DNA of 64,000 bases, from positions 558,001-622,000 of the forward strand of contig OZ005706.1 of the NCBI GenBank assembly GCA_963930775.1, written 5' to 3'. Below the pieces are notes generated by a model that worked only from the letters and a program-made list of their open reading frames with translations, was not told the origin of the DNA and ran no database searches. Made by a program: the position numbers and the translations under genes. Origin of the DNA: Cliona cf. orientalis. Taxonomy: Eukaryota; Porifera; Demospongiae; Clionaida; Clionaidae. Positions 36,972 through 49,466 of the stretch are shown here, piece after piece (the first letter of the stretch is position 1; the number at the start of each line of letters is the position of its first letter).

Positions 36972-37457
36972 CGTAAACCGTGTACAATACATGTACTTAT
37001 GCATGGTACCTATTTAACTTAATAGATGGTCCAAGTGGTAATTTTTTGTATATACTTGTTAACGCAATAATTATGGAATTTACATTTTAGCGGGCATCAG
37101 TCAATCTAGCCACTGTAGTGGACTTTTTTGTACGATGACCTTTACCAATTGTAGCAAACGGTCTTATAGACACATGGTAGCCATGCATGCTTTTATACAA
37201 TGTCACACAATAATAGCTTATTTTGCAGTATCTGTAAGTAGCTTTTGCTCAGCACATAATAATTTATAGTGATACCTGCAATGAGAATGTTATTGTCAGT
37301 AAGGGCATTGTGGTTCAAGAGTTTACTGATTTGCTGCGTAGGTGTATATAGGTGAAGATTATTAGCACCAGTGCTTAAGCCTTGGTGATGCTGCACTAAC
37401 TAGCAGCTTTTCTTTATCAGCAGTATAAATCTAGCACTCATAGGTTGCTGATGTATG
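36972..37457. repeat. Duplicated intergenic DNA downstream of the TPR copy
   Basis: Colinear with 29290-29745 after the original TPR gene. No gene is seen. Confidence 0.7.
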
Positions 37458-38158
37458 CACTGGCGTATCCAGGGGGGGGGTGCTCAGGGTGCTCGAGCAC
37501 CCCCCTTATGCACCTGTCAATGGTATGCCCCACCACCCCTACATGGGGCAAATATGGGGACAATGTTGGAGATATGCAAAATCAAGCCTGCCCTAGGGGT
37601 GGGGCATTGTCACGCCCAAAAATCAAGTGCTAATCAATAATCTTGAAGCTAACACAATGGGTGAATGTCAAGAAGTAAGCCAGCTGGCGACAAAGAATAG
37701 AATATGTGGGGGCTTTGCATAGCTTGAAGTGCCCCAGGGGTGGGGACTTACTGAAATTCGAGAGGAACAATCCCCACCTTGCCCCACATCGGCCCCATGT
37801 GGGGGTAGTGGGGCATACCATTGACAGGTGCATTAGGCTCAGAGGCATACAATTAGTGCTAACATGCCTTAGTTTACATCAATAAATAATGTCACTAGCA
37901 TTTTACTAGATAAAAACGCTATACTAAAGCTTCAAAATCGCTAGCTAGTTCATTAGTAGCTGCTCACCTAAACGGTTTTCATGGTTTTTGAGCGGTGAAG
38001 AGTGAAAAGCATGGTCGATTCTTAATAATGCACATCCAATAACGGGCGAAAATGGTGGGTGTGGTCAACAAAAGTGGGCGTGGCCTCCAAAATTTCGCGC
38101 GAGCTTCGCGCGCAGACCATTAAGCACCCCCCTTTGTTAAATCCTGGATACGCCACTG
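37458..38158. mobile_element. Non-autonomous DNA transposon (MITE-like), 701 bp
   Basis: Terminal inverted repeats CACTGGCGTATCCAGG / CCTGGATACGCCACTG (one mismatch) are flanked by direct repeats GTATG (37453-37457, 38159-38163). The empty site is preserved in the paralogous copy near 29750. A second inverted repeat lies inside (about 37509-37552 against 37790-37833, around the words GGTATGCCCCACCACCCC), so the element folds back twice. No transposase is encoded. The termini resemble those of hAT-type elements, but the duplication seen is 5 rather than 8 bp. Confidence 0.85.
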
Positions 38159-38373
38159 GTATGCCACATTAATTCGCGTGCAGATAATAGTAATATCGTA
38201 GCTTGCAAGAATGCAATGAAAACCTAGTATGATATCATATAAATAGCAGCAAAATAGATGCTGCACATTTTAAAGCACAGATATTATGCATGACATTGTA
38301 TGATATAGTCTGTTCTAATGTCCAGTCCAATTCCAATAACCACAATCCTTTCTGCTCACTTGCATGGTGTCAG

Positions 38374-38850
38374 TTAATACCTCCTCATGCAGACGCCAAA
38401 ACAGTCGATATCGGCTGAGGCCTTTCCAAAGATGCCGCAGAACATGCCAGTTCCAACTGGTACCTCTTTCACGTCATGGTCCATGGGAGTGTAGTTCCAG
38501 GCGAGGCACTCCATCTCTTTCCCCTTGTCGGTGTGGCACTTCCAACCGGCAAATCTGTAGGTGTTATCTTCAAGCTTCATGGAGTAGAGCCAAATTTTGG
38601 TCAACTTCTCGTCATCGTCGAAGTGGAAAGTGACTGGATCCCGGTCGTAGAAGACGCCAACCTTGAGGATTGTGCCGTCATAGTTCTCCATGTAGATGCC
38701 CTTGATTTTGCGCTCGTCACGGTAGATTTTGATCTGCTTGACGGTGAAGGGGTGCTGAGCACAGAGCAGAAAGGGGTGGCCGCCATGACCTCCTACGCAC
38801 AGGTCGGTGGTCCAGGTGCCTTGATCGATGAAGTTAAGATGTTGCTCCAT
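38374..38850 (-). CDS. Jacalin-like lectin, copy C
   Basis: A single exon of 158 residues, nearly identical to copy A (differences include HPFTVKQ for HHFTVKL and RDERKIK for RDECKIK). The ATG at 38850 is the first one shared by both copies. The 5' UTR differs by a 4-bp insertion (cagt) near 38902 that shifts any upstream frame, which confirms the start. Seven cysteines remain. The TATA box at 38965-38972 is intact, so both copies should be expressed similarly. It faces the 3' end of gene X. Confidence 0.65.
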   Translation of the reverse strand: MEQHLNFIDQGTWTTDLCVGGHGGHPFLLCAQHPFTVKQIKIYRDERKIKGIYMENYDGTILKVGVFYDRDPVTFHFDDDEKLTKIWLYSMKLEDNTYRFAGWKCHTDKGKEMECLAWNYTPMDHDVKEVPVGTGMFCGIFGKASADIDCFGVCMRRY

Positions 38851-38964
38851 TGCTAAAAGTGGTAGTGTCGGCTGAAGGTTGAAGGGAGACTTGGCTCTTG
38901 TCAGTCTGTGAAGTGTTGGTTGATTGAAGAGATTTGGGATGCTGAATGTTCGCAGTGAGTCGAG

Positions 38965-38972
38965 CTTTTATA
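38965..38972 (-). promoter_or_regulatory. TATA box of lectin copy C
   Basis: TATAAAAG on the minus strand, 115 bp upstream of the start codon, in the same context as in copy A. Confidence 0.7.
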
Positions 38973-39652
38973 CAAATTGGTAACTGGTAGCAGGTGGCAT
39001 TGGCGTGATGAACAGCTGGGAGGTTTGTTCGTACGATAGTCACAAGTTAGTTCATTGCAGTTACAGTGGTATTACAGTTGGGCTGTTATCCAAGAACTGT
39101 ACATGCATTAATCAGATGCCCAGTACATGTACGTGCATAGGTTGTGCATGAGGGTATTATACCAATGACAATGAACTTCACACACCAATAAAGTGTTTTT
39201 AAGCCACACTATAGAGAAGTACTTACTGCCGATTGTGAGTGTTGAGCTGGCACTTGTAAACGATCATGCTATTATAAAACCAGCTTATGTTTGAGTATGC
39301 ATGCATGTACTGGGCGTGCTTCTCATGTGCATTTGTTTGAAAATGTTTATATGCTACACTGCATTTTAAGTGTAGGCAGAAACAATACAAGTTCATACTG
39401 AAATGTTTTCTTTACACAAGTTCCTTATTATGATGATTTAATGCATGTTGAGTAAACTCTTGGCGTTGAGCAGTTCATATGGCACAAAATTTATTTATTG
39501 TTAAAAAGTAAAATTGCCAGAGTCGGCAAAAGTAGTTCAAAGGACAGCATAACACTCAAGGCTGTGTTAGATTTTGCTGTTGCTCCTGCATGTGTGAGTT
39601 AATGCTTGATTAATGATTATGGATGCATTGTATAAGGCGGGGAAAACTAAAT

Positions 39653-42631
39653 TCACAGTTTATCGTCACATTGATTCTGAAATTTGGACTTTTTTTTAAC
39701 TTTTTGAGAAAATCTGAAAATCCATGGCCGCATGTGGGAAGTGACGATAAAGTGTGAAATCAGTTTGCTAGGTCTAGCAGTGAGTGACTCACCAACGTTG
39801 TCAGATTTACACTGAGGAGTGTCATAAGGCACCAGAGTAAAATTTATCAACGTATCAGATCCTGAACCAAGTGACCCAGCATCAATGATCACGGGATCCA
39901 CCTGCATAACAATGTCATAATAATGCTGGTGACCACTGACCTACATTACCATGCACATGCAGTATAATAATATTAGTAGTATACTATCATGACATCACAA
40001 CTGCTTAAAAGCACATGTACACACCTTAGTCACTGATCTAAGTATTATGTGCGTGTGTGTGTGTGTTTTGGTGGGTGGGTGTGTTTATTTAGCTAGTATA
40101 GGCCATTACAAAAACTGTTTGTGTCCAAAGCTATGACATTGTGAGGCATGGATTACCGATATTCCAAGAGTGTTGCGTGAACTGTTGACGAAAACATAGG
40201 CCGACACAGTGACAAAACTGAGGGACTGGGTAATGTTGGTTGGAGTGGTAATCAACCGGCTTATGATCGAACTTCCATCCTTCAAAAGCTCTATCGTAAC
40301 TCCAGGTTGAGTCTCGCATAGTTCAAGGGTCACAGTAATTGAATCCAGCTGGGAGCTGATAATCCCAGCCGCCTCACAAGTGACCTGAGTGCAGCTGGCA
40401 TCTCTAGCACAGTTGGAAAGCAGTCTTGGATTTGTATTCAAGGCTAGCTGCTCAAGTCCAGCACAGGTATCGAATACAGAAGCTGCATACATAAGGGTTA
40501 TACATTAATTTTTTAATTCTCCACTTGTAGATAATTGGTCTTAAATTATCGTCACAGTAGTAGTAACTGAATGCATAAAAAATTTAATGAATTTGAAATA
40601 TTGATAAGGATCATTAACTTAGTACCTGTTTCCTTACCTGTAGCAGTATCCATCATGGTAGTTGTAATAGGTCCTTCTCCATCATCATCCGTGCTAGCCG
40701 CGAGTCTTTCAGCTTAATTAAATTCAATAAAAATTATAGTCGTGTACTGACTTATTTCTGCGCAAACCATGTACATAACAAGTAGAATTATAACTCACTG
40801 GTTTGGGGGCATGATGACTTATCCAATTGTACCAAAGTGAAGTTGACCAAATAGTCAGTGGTGGATCCAAATAAAGATGTGATGGTAATTGGGTCAATCT
40901 GTACCGAACAGAAATTTCATTTAAGATACATTAGACTAATTTAATTAAAGCTCACTAAAATTCCAACAGAATAGGCTGTGCTGTTCACAAACACATTAAC
41001 ATTCACAGTTGCAACACCAGCGTCATACGGGATCGTCATTTGACTCGTGATCAGTTGGTTTACCAAAATACTCCCACCTTGAACTAAGCTCACTACAATC
41101 CCAGGACTCGGTACTTCACAAGGTGCTAGGGCTATCGTAGCTGAGTCTATTTGACCACCGAGTGCACCATTTCCTTGACAAGTCACTTGAGTGCAAGCCG
41201 CGTCTCGAGCACAGTTGGAGAGATAGCTAGGGTTGGCGTTCATTGCTAGTTGTTCCAAGTCTAAGCAGGTCCTTACAGTTTGAACAGGAACTGTACCTGT
41301 GTCCGGCATAATAAAACATGACATTGTACATGATACGTCACTAATGCTCTAATTAAGTAAACTCTACAAAATTGCAATAATTATTATGTAATACCTGTGA
41401 CAGTGGATTCTGTAGGTGCCGAAGTTGTGGGACCTGTGGTAGCGTTGATTGACAATATAATTATACATTAACCTTTGATGACTCTTACTTTGACATGCGG
41501 ACAGATCAAGCGGTATTGATGTGAAGCTTATCAGATAGTCAGAAAATGATCCAAGGAATCCCGCATCAATAGCAACTGGATTAACCTAAACAAAGATAAA
41601 GATCACTTAAAAATTTAATGTTATTAGTTAGTTGCATCCTGATTACCAAGATTCCTACTGTGCCGGTAGTACTGTTTACAAAAACATCGATGGTAGCAGT
41701 TGCAAAGCCAAGAGACTTGCTGATTGTGGTAGGGGAAGTGACTATTTGGTCGACCAGTGCTGAGCCACTTGCTGGAAGCAGCTGCAGTCTTACACCAGGT
41801 GAAGCACCACATGGGCCAGATAATGTGAAAATGGCTGAACTGAGATAGCTTCCAAGTGTTCCGGCTACCTGGCAAGACACTCGAGTGCAAGCGCTGTCTT
41901 TTGCACAGTTAGAGAGCAGACTAGGGTTTGAATTTTGAATCAGTTGGTCCAGTCCTGTGCAAGTTGCTGGACTCTGAGCAGAAGCTGTATTATGATTATT
42001 ATGAAACTCATTTTATACAATCATAATATAATTGTATGTAATATAGCATAAAAATTTTTTAATGCATCTTGCCTACGTGTTTACACAACTGTACTCATGG
42101 GTATACAAATTTACATGTGTTATTATCTCTAAAGTACTCAGTGCTATGATACTTATACTGGGTAGCTACATTATTGAGATGGATACACAAAGCTGATAGG
42201 CCATACTAATATTATAATGTTTATGAGGCATAGCTACATTAATATCTGGGGGGAGGACATTTTATAGTCATAATAACTCTCAGCTCAGTATGTAAACATA
42301 GTGCATCCTGCTTATGCATTAAGAGTACGTACACAACATGATTGTTTGCCCGGGGCTGATCGGCGAGACCACAAAATTAATAAGATTTGGTGCCTTGACA
42401 AAAGTGTCGGTACGGTCATAATATTATTGAAGCTCACAGAAGCATGATTTTGTGGCATAGACTAGCATCTGGTAGAGAGCTAGAGATCGTTCATAAAAAT
42501 TTAATTTTTAGTGCGAATGTCATTAATTGGCATGGCATGCTAAATTAATTATTGTATCGTGGCTACGTACCTGAAAAGAAGGCCGAGAAAAGGCTGAAAA
42601 CCAGAAGAGAACTCATTCTCGCAATATCCAT
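39653..42631 (-). CDS. Cys-module surface protein gene X (three modules)
   Basis: Exons: 42571-42631 (signal peptide, MDIARMSSLLVFS), 41647-41984, 41489-41585, 41395-41433 (Thr-rich linker), 40956-41296, 40799-40898, 40638-40712 (linker), 40157-40482 and 39793-39901. Each module is one exon of about 110 residues (TC-x-x-L-x-x-L-x-x-N-x-NP, then SNCARDxxCTxVxC, then a beta-rich half ending FVNST-x-x-x-GI) plus a partner exon (DPVTI-like start, LVNFT-like middle, final Cys). Reading through the last donor gives an in-frame stop at 39653 (541 residues). That donor is GTGAGT, so a further unseen exon is possible. No hydrophobic C-terminus is found, unlike Z and V, so it may be secreted. I do not recognise the module. 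It is the only X-type copy with all exons intact. Confidence 0.78.
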
Positions 42632-42648
42632 TGGCTCACAATGGGAAC

Positions 42649-43100
42649 TTAGGTATACTCTGCTTTAGCCCGGCCACCGTAGTATCTAAAGCCCCACCCC
42701 AGCCCTGCATAATAATTATACGCATATCCTAGCGCGTACGCGATGTGCGCATGCGCTTCGTGTTCGCTCGGTATAGGTATTATTAAAAAGACACAAGATA
42801 TCAAATATATATTCAAGTGGACTAGTGATAGAGCAACCGTGAGGGCCAGTGCGAGCAGAATGAGTTCAAATGTCGCCACAACTGGCGCTCCTGTACTGTG
42901 AGAGTTCTGTAAGCCTATGTTTAAATGAGATAATGAATGCAATGGGCTATACTGTAATCACTGCACTGTGATTTCACTTACCAATATAGCAGTGGGACAT
43001 ATTGAAAGGGACTTATATGAAATTGAGGAGTGTGGCGGACAATGAGTTTTGAACCACTGATGAAGGACTGCTCATGTTCACTGACTATCACTGGATCCAC
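42649..43100 (-). pseudogene. Second orphan C-terminal fragment of a Z-like gene
   Basis: The partner exon 42982-43100 is frameshifted by an extra T (gagttttg against gagtttg in Z). The tail exon (up to 42914) still encodes the hydrophobic segment (ELILLALALTVALSL), but its frame continues to 42649 because the Z stop is lost. It sits right upstream of the signal exon of gene X, just as the tail of Z sits upstream of Y. Confidence 0.75.
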
Positions 43101-43144
43101 CTAAATTGCATAATTATAATAGTGGGGAAAATTATCCCTATGCA

Positions 43145-43740
43145 CAAGTTAAGATGTTGCTGCATTGCTAAAAGTGGTAGTGCCGGCTGAAGGTTGAAGG
43201 GAGACTTGGCTCTTGTCAGTCTGTGAAGTGTTGGTTGATTGAAGAGACTTGGGATGCTGAATGTTCGCAGTGAGTCGAGCTTTTTTGTAATCGGTAGCAG
43301 GTGGCATTGGCGTGATGCGCAGCTGGGAGGTTTGACTCAGTTTTGTTAAGGCTGCTATTATAAAACCATGCAGCTCATGTTTGAGTATGCATGCATGCAC
43401 TGGGCGTGCTTCTCATGTGTATTGGTTTGAAAATAATACTTTTATCATGAATATGCTGCACTGCATTTTAAGTGCAGGCAGAAATATTGCAAATTCATAC
43501 TGAAAATGTTGTTTTCTTTGCACACGTCTCTTATTATGATGATTCAATGCTGAATAAACTATTGGCACTTAGCAGGTTCATACTTCTGATTATTAAGTTT
43601 ATTTGTTGTTGAAAAGTAAAATTCCCAGAGTCAGCAAAAGTAGTTCAAAGGACAGCATAACACTCAAGGCTGCATTAGGTTTTGTTGTTGCTCCTGTATT
43701 TGTGAATTAATTTGAAATATTGATGGGGATTATTAACTTA
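43145..43740 (-). repeat. Degraded lectin 5' region and spacer (copy D)
   Basis: Starts with the same junction as copy B (ccctatgcac then aagttaagatgttgct). It keeps the lectin 5' UTR but has a damaged TATA box (ttttttgta near 43280) and a mutated start codon region (ctgcat for ctccat). It then continues into the spacer homologous to 31170-31560. No lectin coding sequence is present. Confidence 0.75.
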
Positions 43741-43749
43741 GTACCTGTT

Positions 43750-46377
43750 TCCTTATCTGTAGTAGTATCCATCATAGTAGTTGTAATAGGTCCTTCTCCA
43801 TCATCATCCGTGCTAGCCGCGAGTCTTTCAGCTTAATTAAATTCAATAACAATTATAGTCGTGTATACTGACTTATTTCTGCACAAACCATGTACATAAC
43901 AAGTATAATTATAACTCACTGGTTTGGGGGCACGATGACTTATCCAATTGTACCAAAGTGAAGTTGACCAAATAGTCAGTGGTGGATCCAAAGAAAGATG
44001 TGATGGTAACAGGAGCAATCTATACCGAACAGAATTTTCATTAATTTTAAGATACATTAGACTAAGATGGCATAATTTAATTAAAGCTCACTAAAATTCC
44101 AACAGAATTGGCTGTGCTATTCACAAACACATTAACATTCACAGTTGCAATACCAGCGTCATACGGGATCGTCATTTGACTCGTGATCAGTTGGTTTACC
44201 AAAACACTCCCACCTTGAACTAAGCTCACTACAATCCCAGGACTCGGTACTTCACAAGGTGCTAGGGCTATCGTAGCTGAATCTATTCGACCACTGAGTA
44301 CACCATTTCCTTGACAAGTCACTTGAGTGCAAGCTGCGTCTCGAGCACAGTTGGAGAGATAGCTGGGGTTGGTGTTCATTGCTAGTTGTTCCAAGTCTAA
44401 GCAGGTCCTTACAGTTTGAAGAGGAACTGTACCTGCATGTGTCAGGCATAATTATTCACAAAGCATGTGCACTGTACATCGCTAATGCTCTAATTAAGTA
44501 AACTCTATAAAATTGCAATAATTATTATGTAATACCGGATTCTGTAGGTGCCGAAGTTGTGGGATCTGTGGTAGTGTTGAGTGACAATATAAATTAATAC
44601 ATTAACCTTTGAGTGTTTTTGTAAACAGTACTATCGGCACAGTAGGAATCTTGGTAATCAGGATGCAACTAACTAATAACATTAAATTTTAAGGCTATGT
44701 GGTCAATCTTTGTTTATAGATTGATCCAGTTGCTATTAATTGATACGGGATTCCTTGGATCGTTCTCTGACTATCTGATAAGCTTCACATCAGTACCGCT
44801 TGATCTGTCCGCATGTCAAAGTAAGTGTTATATTAGCTATATTGATGGTTGCAGTCACAAAGACGGCAAGAGACTTGCTGATTGTGCTATATAGGGGGAT
44901 TGGTCGACCAGTGCTGAGCTGCTTGCTGGCCCAGAAGCAGCTGCAGTCTTATATCAGGTGGAGCACCACATGGGCCAGATAATGTGAAAATGGCTGAACT
45001 GAGGTAGCTACTTGTAAATGTTCCCCGATGCTACCTGGCAAGACACTCGAGTGCAATTAAGCGCTGTCTTTAGCACAGACTAGGGTTTGAATTTTGAATC
45101 AGTTGGTCCAGTCCTGTGCAAGTTGCCGGACTCTGAGCAGAAGCTGTATGATTATTATGAAACTCATTTTATACAATCATAATAATTGTATGTAATATAA
45201 CATAAACGCATCGTCACTTAAGCAAGTGATATGCCACATATATAATTAATTGGGGGATTATTTTAAATTTGTGGTTAAATTTTTTTTATGGACTTCCCAA
45301 TGTGTCTATTACATCGGGTACAAATGAGATCTCCCCTATTAAAAGATGAATTTATCTTGTCAGCTCTTTTACTGAAGGTATTATGGGCAGCCTGCTGGTA
45401 TTATGAGTCACTACTTTCAGTATCATGAACTCAACCATGATAAAGCTTCTTTAACAGATGAGATGTACTTAGCAGCCATCCAGAAGTGAGGCATAGTTGT
45501 GAATACAAGATAAGAGTGGCTAAATATGCCAAAAGAAATCATTTTGTTAAAATGATAGATTGAAGATTGAAAACCCTTATAAAATAGGCAGAAACTTACA
45601 TGAAAATTCAATAGGGAATAGAAACAATTTAATATCAGATAATAATAATATCTCATAAGGTACAATACGCTGGCCAAATACTATTAAATTAGTTGGATAC
45701 TTGCAAATTAATTAGTCTTGATGACCCATAATAGCTGACTCATGATAGGGACATCTACCTTACGTGTTTACACAACTGTACTCATGGGTATTACAAATGT
45801 AAATGTGTTTATTATCTCTAAAGTACTCACTATTATGATACTTGTACTGGATACATTATTCAGTGAGATGGATACATAAAGCTGATAGGTCATGCTCCTA
45901 TAGATAATATTTATGAGGCATAGCTACATTATCTGGGAAAACATTTTACTTTGCAATCATGATAATTCTCAGTATGTAAACACAGTGCGTCCTGCTTATG
46001 CATTTATAAGAGTACATACACAATATGATTATTGACATTCGCACTAAATAATATTGTAATACATGTTTACGCGATTATTTTATATAATATGAATAATCTC
46101 TAGCTCTCTACCAGATGCTAGTCTCTATTATCTATGGTCTATAGCTATGCCACAAAATCAGTGCTTCTGTGAGCTTCAATAATATTATGACCGCACCGAC
46201 ACTTTTGTCAAGGCACCAAATCTGAACTTCCAATTCCATTATTAATTTTGGGGCCTCGCCGATCAGCCCCGGGCAATTGATTGGAATGGCATGCTAATTA
46301 TAAGTTGAATTATTGTATCGTGGCTACGTACCTGAAAAGAGGGCCGAGAAAAGGCTGAAAACCAGAAGAGAACTCAT
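43750..46377 (-). pseudogene. Cys-module surface protein gene Y (decayed, inverted like W)
   Basis: Pieces: signal exon 46332-46377 (the ATG used in W and X is GTG here, so the start moves to MSSLLVFS), start of module 1 at about 45060-45143 with an 11-bp deletion that gives a stop after NSNPSLC, inverted segment about 44615-44826, linker near 44535-44585, module 2 at 44092-44432 and partner exon 43920-44019 (both open), and second linker 43757-43835, whose donor GT is changed to AT. It is clearly the sister of W. Expression of a short product is possible but unproven. Confidence 0.75.
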
Positions 46378-46520
46378 TCTTGCAATATCCACTGGCTCAC
46401 AAAGACAAAGTATGGGAATTTGGTACTCTGCTTTTAATAGCCCCACCGTAGTATCTAAAGCCCCACCCTGCGTATATGCGCATGCGCTTCGTGTTCGCTC
46501 GGTAGAGGTAGCTATTAATT

Positions 46521-48142
46521 TTATATAAAAAGACACAAGATACAATCAAATATATTCAAGTGGACTAGTGATAGAGCAACCGTGAGGGCCAGTGCAAGCA
46601 GAATGAGTTCAAATGTCGCCACAACTGGCGCTCCTGTACTGTGAGAGTCCTGTAAGCCTATGTTTAAATGAGATAATGAATGCAATGGACTACTGTAGTC
46701 ACTGTGATTTCACAGGCTTACCAATATAGCAGTAGGACATATTGAAAGGCACTTGTGTGAAATTGAGGAGTGTGGCGGACAATGAGTTTGAACCACTGAT
46801 GAAGGACTGCTCACTGACTGTCACTGGATCCACCTAAATTGCATAATATATAGTGGGGAAAATTATCCCTATGCACTATAGCTACCATTAATTTTGTGCA
46901 TGATTTACAGATATTCCAATGGAACTATTTGTGCTGTTCAAGAATATGGTAGCCTCTATTGTTGCCGTGCCAACTTTTGAGTAATTTATCTTGGTCGAAG
47001 AAGTAATCCGCTGGTTGAATACGGCCCTTTCGTCCCTCAGAAGTTCAAAGATGACACCAGGTGCAGTGTTATTTTTGCAAACATCTAGCATGATGGACAC
47101 AGCATCTACCTCGATACTCAGCTGCCCCATCGCCTGGCAGGTGATCTGAGTGCAGGCGCTGTTCTGACCACAGTTTGACAGCAGCTGTGGATTGACGTTC
47201 CTAGCTAGTCGATCAAATCCAGCGCATGTCTCTACGTTTGGTACTGTGTAATATTATCATAAATTTTATGGATAGATCCCTGAGTAAATTTTAAGGTAAG
47301 ATCTTGACATACCTACTATTTGAGGTTGAATGGTTGTCGTAGCAACTGTAGCTAAAAATTAGAGTAACATAGCTGATTATCATGCTGTGTGTATATGAAT
47401 GTGATCATATTACCTGTTACTGTACTAGATGGTCTTCTTGGGGTAGGAGAAGTGACTATGATACCAGGACTTGGCTGATCTGTAAATAATCAATTTATAT
47501 CTCAATTGAGTCATCTTTAGATTCACGGTGTTAATTTTCATGCGACTCACTTCTGCATCCAGACTGATCGATAGGTATGGAGGTGAATCCTACTAGGGGG
47601 CCAGATGGTTGTGAGTTTATTGTTACAGGATCAACCTGAATAAGCAGAAATAGTTGACACCATGAGGTATATACAAAGTGATCATTCTGAGCTTACTGAG
47701 ACGGTCAGCAAGGTAGAAATCATGTTAACCTGCAGATTGATGCTTACGATAGATGAGTTGAAGGAGCGAGTAATTATGGTCGGAGCGATAACAATTTCTT
47801 TAAATGCTGTCATGCCGTTAGCTTCAATCAAGTCAACCTCCAATCCTGCACATGGCTGCACTGAGAAGGCAATGGAACGAAAGAAATTGGCAAATGTTCC
47901 TCTTGCCCTGCACCGCACGAAGACACAGTTCTCTCCATCTACGCTGCACTGATGGAGGAAATCACGGTTCACATTTTGAGCAAGTTGATCGAGTGCATCA
48001 CAAGTTGCTTCTTCATTCGAATTTTCTGTTGAAACTGTACACAAATTGATCACCGATTGTATCATTAGGCAATGAATGCATGCATACGGACTATACCTGA
48101 AACAATTGCCAAGCAGAGAACTGTTGATATCAGCAGATGCAT
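46521..48142 (-). CDS. Cys-module surface protein gene Z (two modules, hydrophobic tail)
   Basis: Exons: 48097-48142 (signal peptide MHLLISTVLCLAIVS), 47697-48034, 47551-47635, 47414-47479, 47313-47351, 46909-47243, 46722-46833 and 46521-46657, an exact 385-residue frame. Module 1 (ATCDALDQLAQNVN) is diverged; module 2 (VETCAGFDRLARNVNPQLL) is closer to X. Ser/Thr/Pro-rich linkers (SPTPRRPSSTVT, VATTTIQPQ) separate them. The C-terminus has a hydrophobic run (LILLALALTVALSL), either a GPI signal or a membrane anchor. Several N-x-S/T sites fit a glycosylated extracellular protein. It is divergent from gene V across 1.3 kb. Its last two exons are the source of the orphan fragments at 35 and 43 kb. 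Confidence 0.8.
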
Positions 48143-49466
48143 GTCTATTTTTCACACTAGCTAGGATTAACTAACTGGAGATTTGTGAGGCAATCGAAGA
48201 ATAATAGCTATATCAATGATGATAGTGATGTCATGACTCTGGACTGTCCTGTGCAAATAAATAGTTAATAGTACACCTTGATTACTTGCTATGTTGTCAT
48301 AACAATGCCAGAATATTTTCCAGATATGCACAGAGTTGAGTCCTTACTGTGCTCATAATTAGATCATGGCTCACAAGAGCCAATGGACTGGGCAGGTAGT
48401 GATGAGTAGTGAGCTGGTAAGCTAAAGGTCACTAATGAGTGCAATGTAGGAAGCCAGAACTTCAAGTAAACAGTCTAAACCAGGTGCGAATGAATGCTTT
48501 AATGTTTTATAATTATGGCTCATCATATAAAGATCTTGGCCGCCTTCATGATCTGCTAAGATTTGCATATTTCTGTATATTATTATCCAAGATATTCACT
48601 AGAGCCAAGTTATTTACAAAAATTACCAGTCCTGTTCAGCTACATGCATCATATTACATCATTCGTGTTATCATGAACACAACAAAAGCAAGGAAGTTAT
48701 GACCAGCTCATAATTATACCGTAATTGAATATTGCTATTACTAGCTACTGCTTTGGGGTGGGGAGGAGCAGACGGTAAAAATAGGCATCTTACTCAAAAG
48801 ATAATCCGATAACAAGTGTATAATTAGTGTCAAAAAACAGTATGCACATCTAACATTACATGCATGATGGCTGCTATTGGCACATTGTAATCGGAGACGG
48901 ACAGACGCAGGCCGAGGGCAGCTGCAGAGGAGGAATGCCACACATTAATTTTAGCTGGTGTAAATTGCTTAAAAGAGCCTTGTTTAGGCATATAATTGGA
49001 GGTCCCACTCTTGCTACTGGCATCCCTCGGTGACCTTTAGTTGACCTTTCCTACCTTAACAACAATCAATGCCCTTATTAGATCCTTGAAAACCTGCCAT
49101 AATCGGATTTTCAGACAGCATCTCATAGCTGTAGTTTTGCCTGGAGCCTTTTAGAGAGAGAAGTTGATATGATTAGGGGTTCGTGATAAGGATAACTTAG
49201 GAGCCCTCTACTGGCACTGCTAGCCCAGTGAGCAGTTGGAGAGTCACTGGTGACTCGTGAGTTGGTGCCAGCGCATTAGCTGACATCATAACGTGTCACC
49301 ATTGATGCGAGATGAGTGAGCCTGGAGCTTTGGAGATAAAAGGCGCCTCATGTCAGCCTCAAGAATCATCACCGAAGCAGCTAACATATCAACTCCACTC
49401 AGCAAGCTCCAGACTATAGCTACATCTTCCGAATCTACTTTAAACAGAATCACTTAACCAATCAAC
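48143..49466. other. Divergent intergenic region between genes Z and V
   Basis: This region holds the promoters of both genes. On the V side a TATA-like GATAAAAG lies at 49334-49341, about 130 bp before the ATG. No further gene is seen; short open frames are not conserved-looking. Confidence 0.5.

Noticed and set aside
29700..46900. Duplicated blocks as uncollapsed haplotypes
   Set aside because: Copies lie in one colinear window with different neighbours, indels, an inversion in only some, and several percent divergence, so true segmental duplication is more likely; long reads would settle it.
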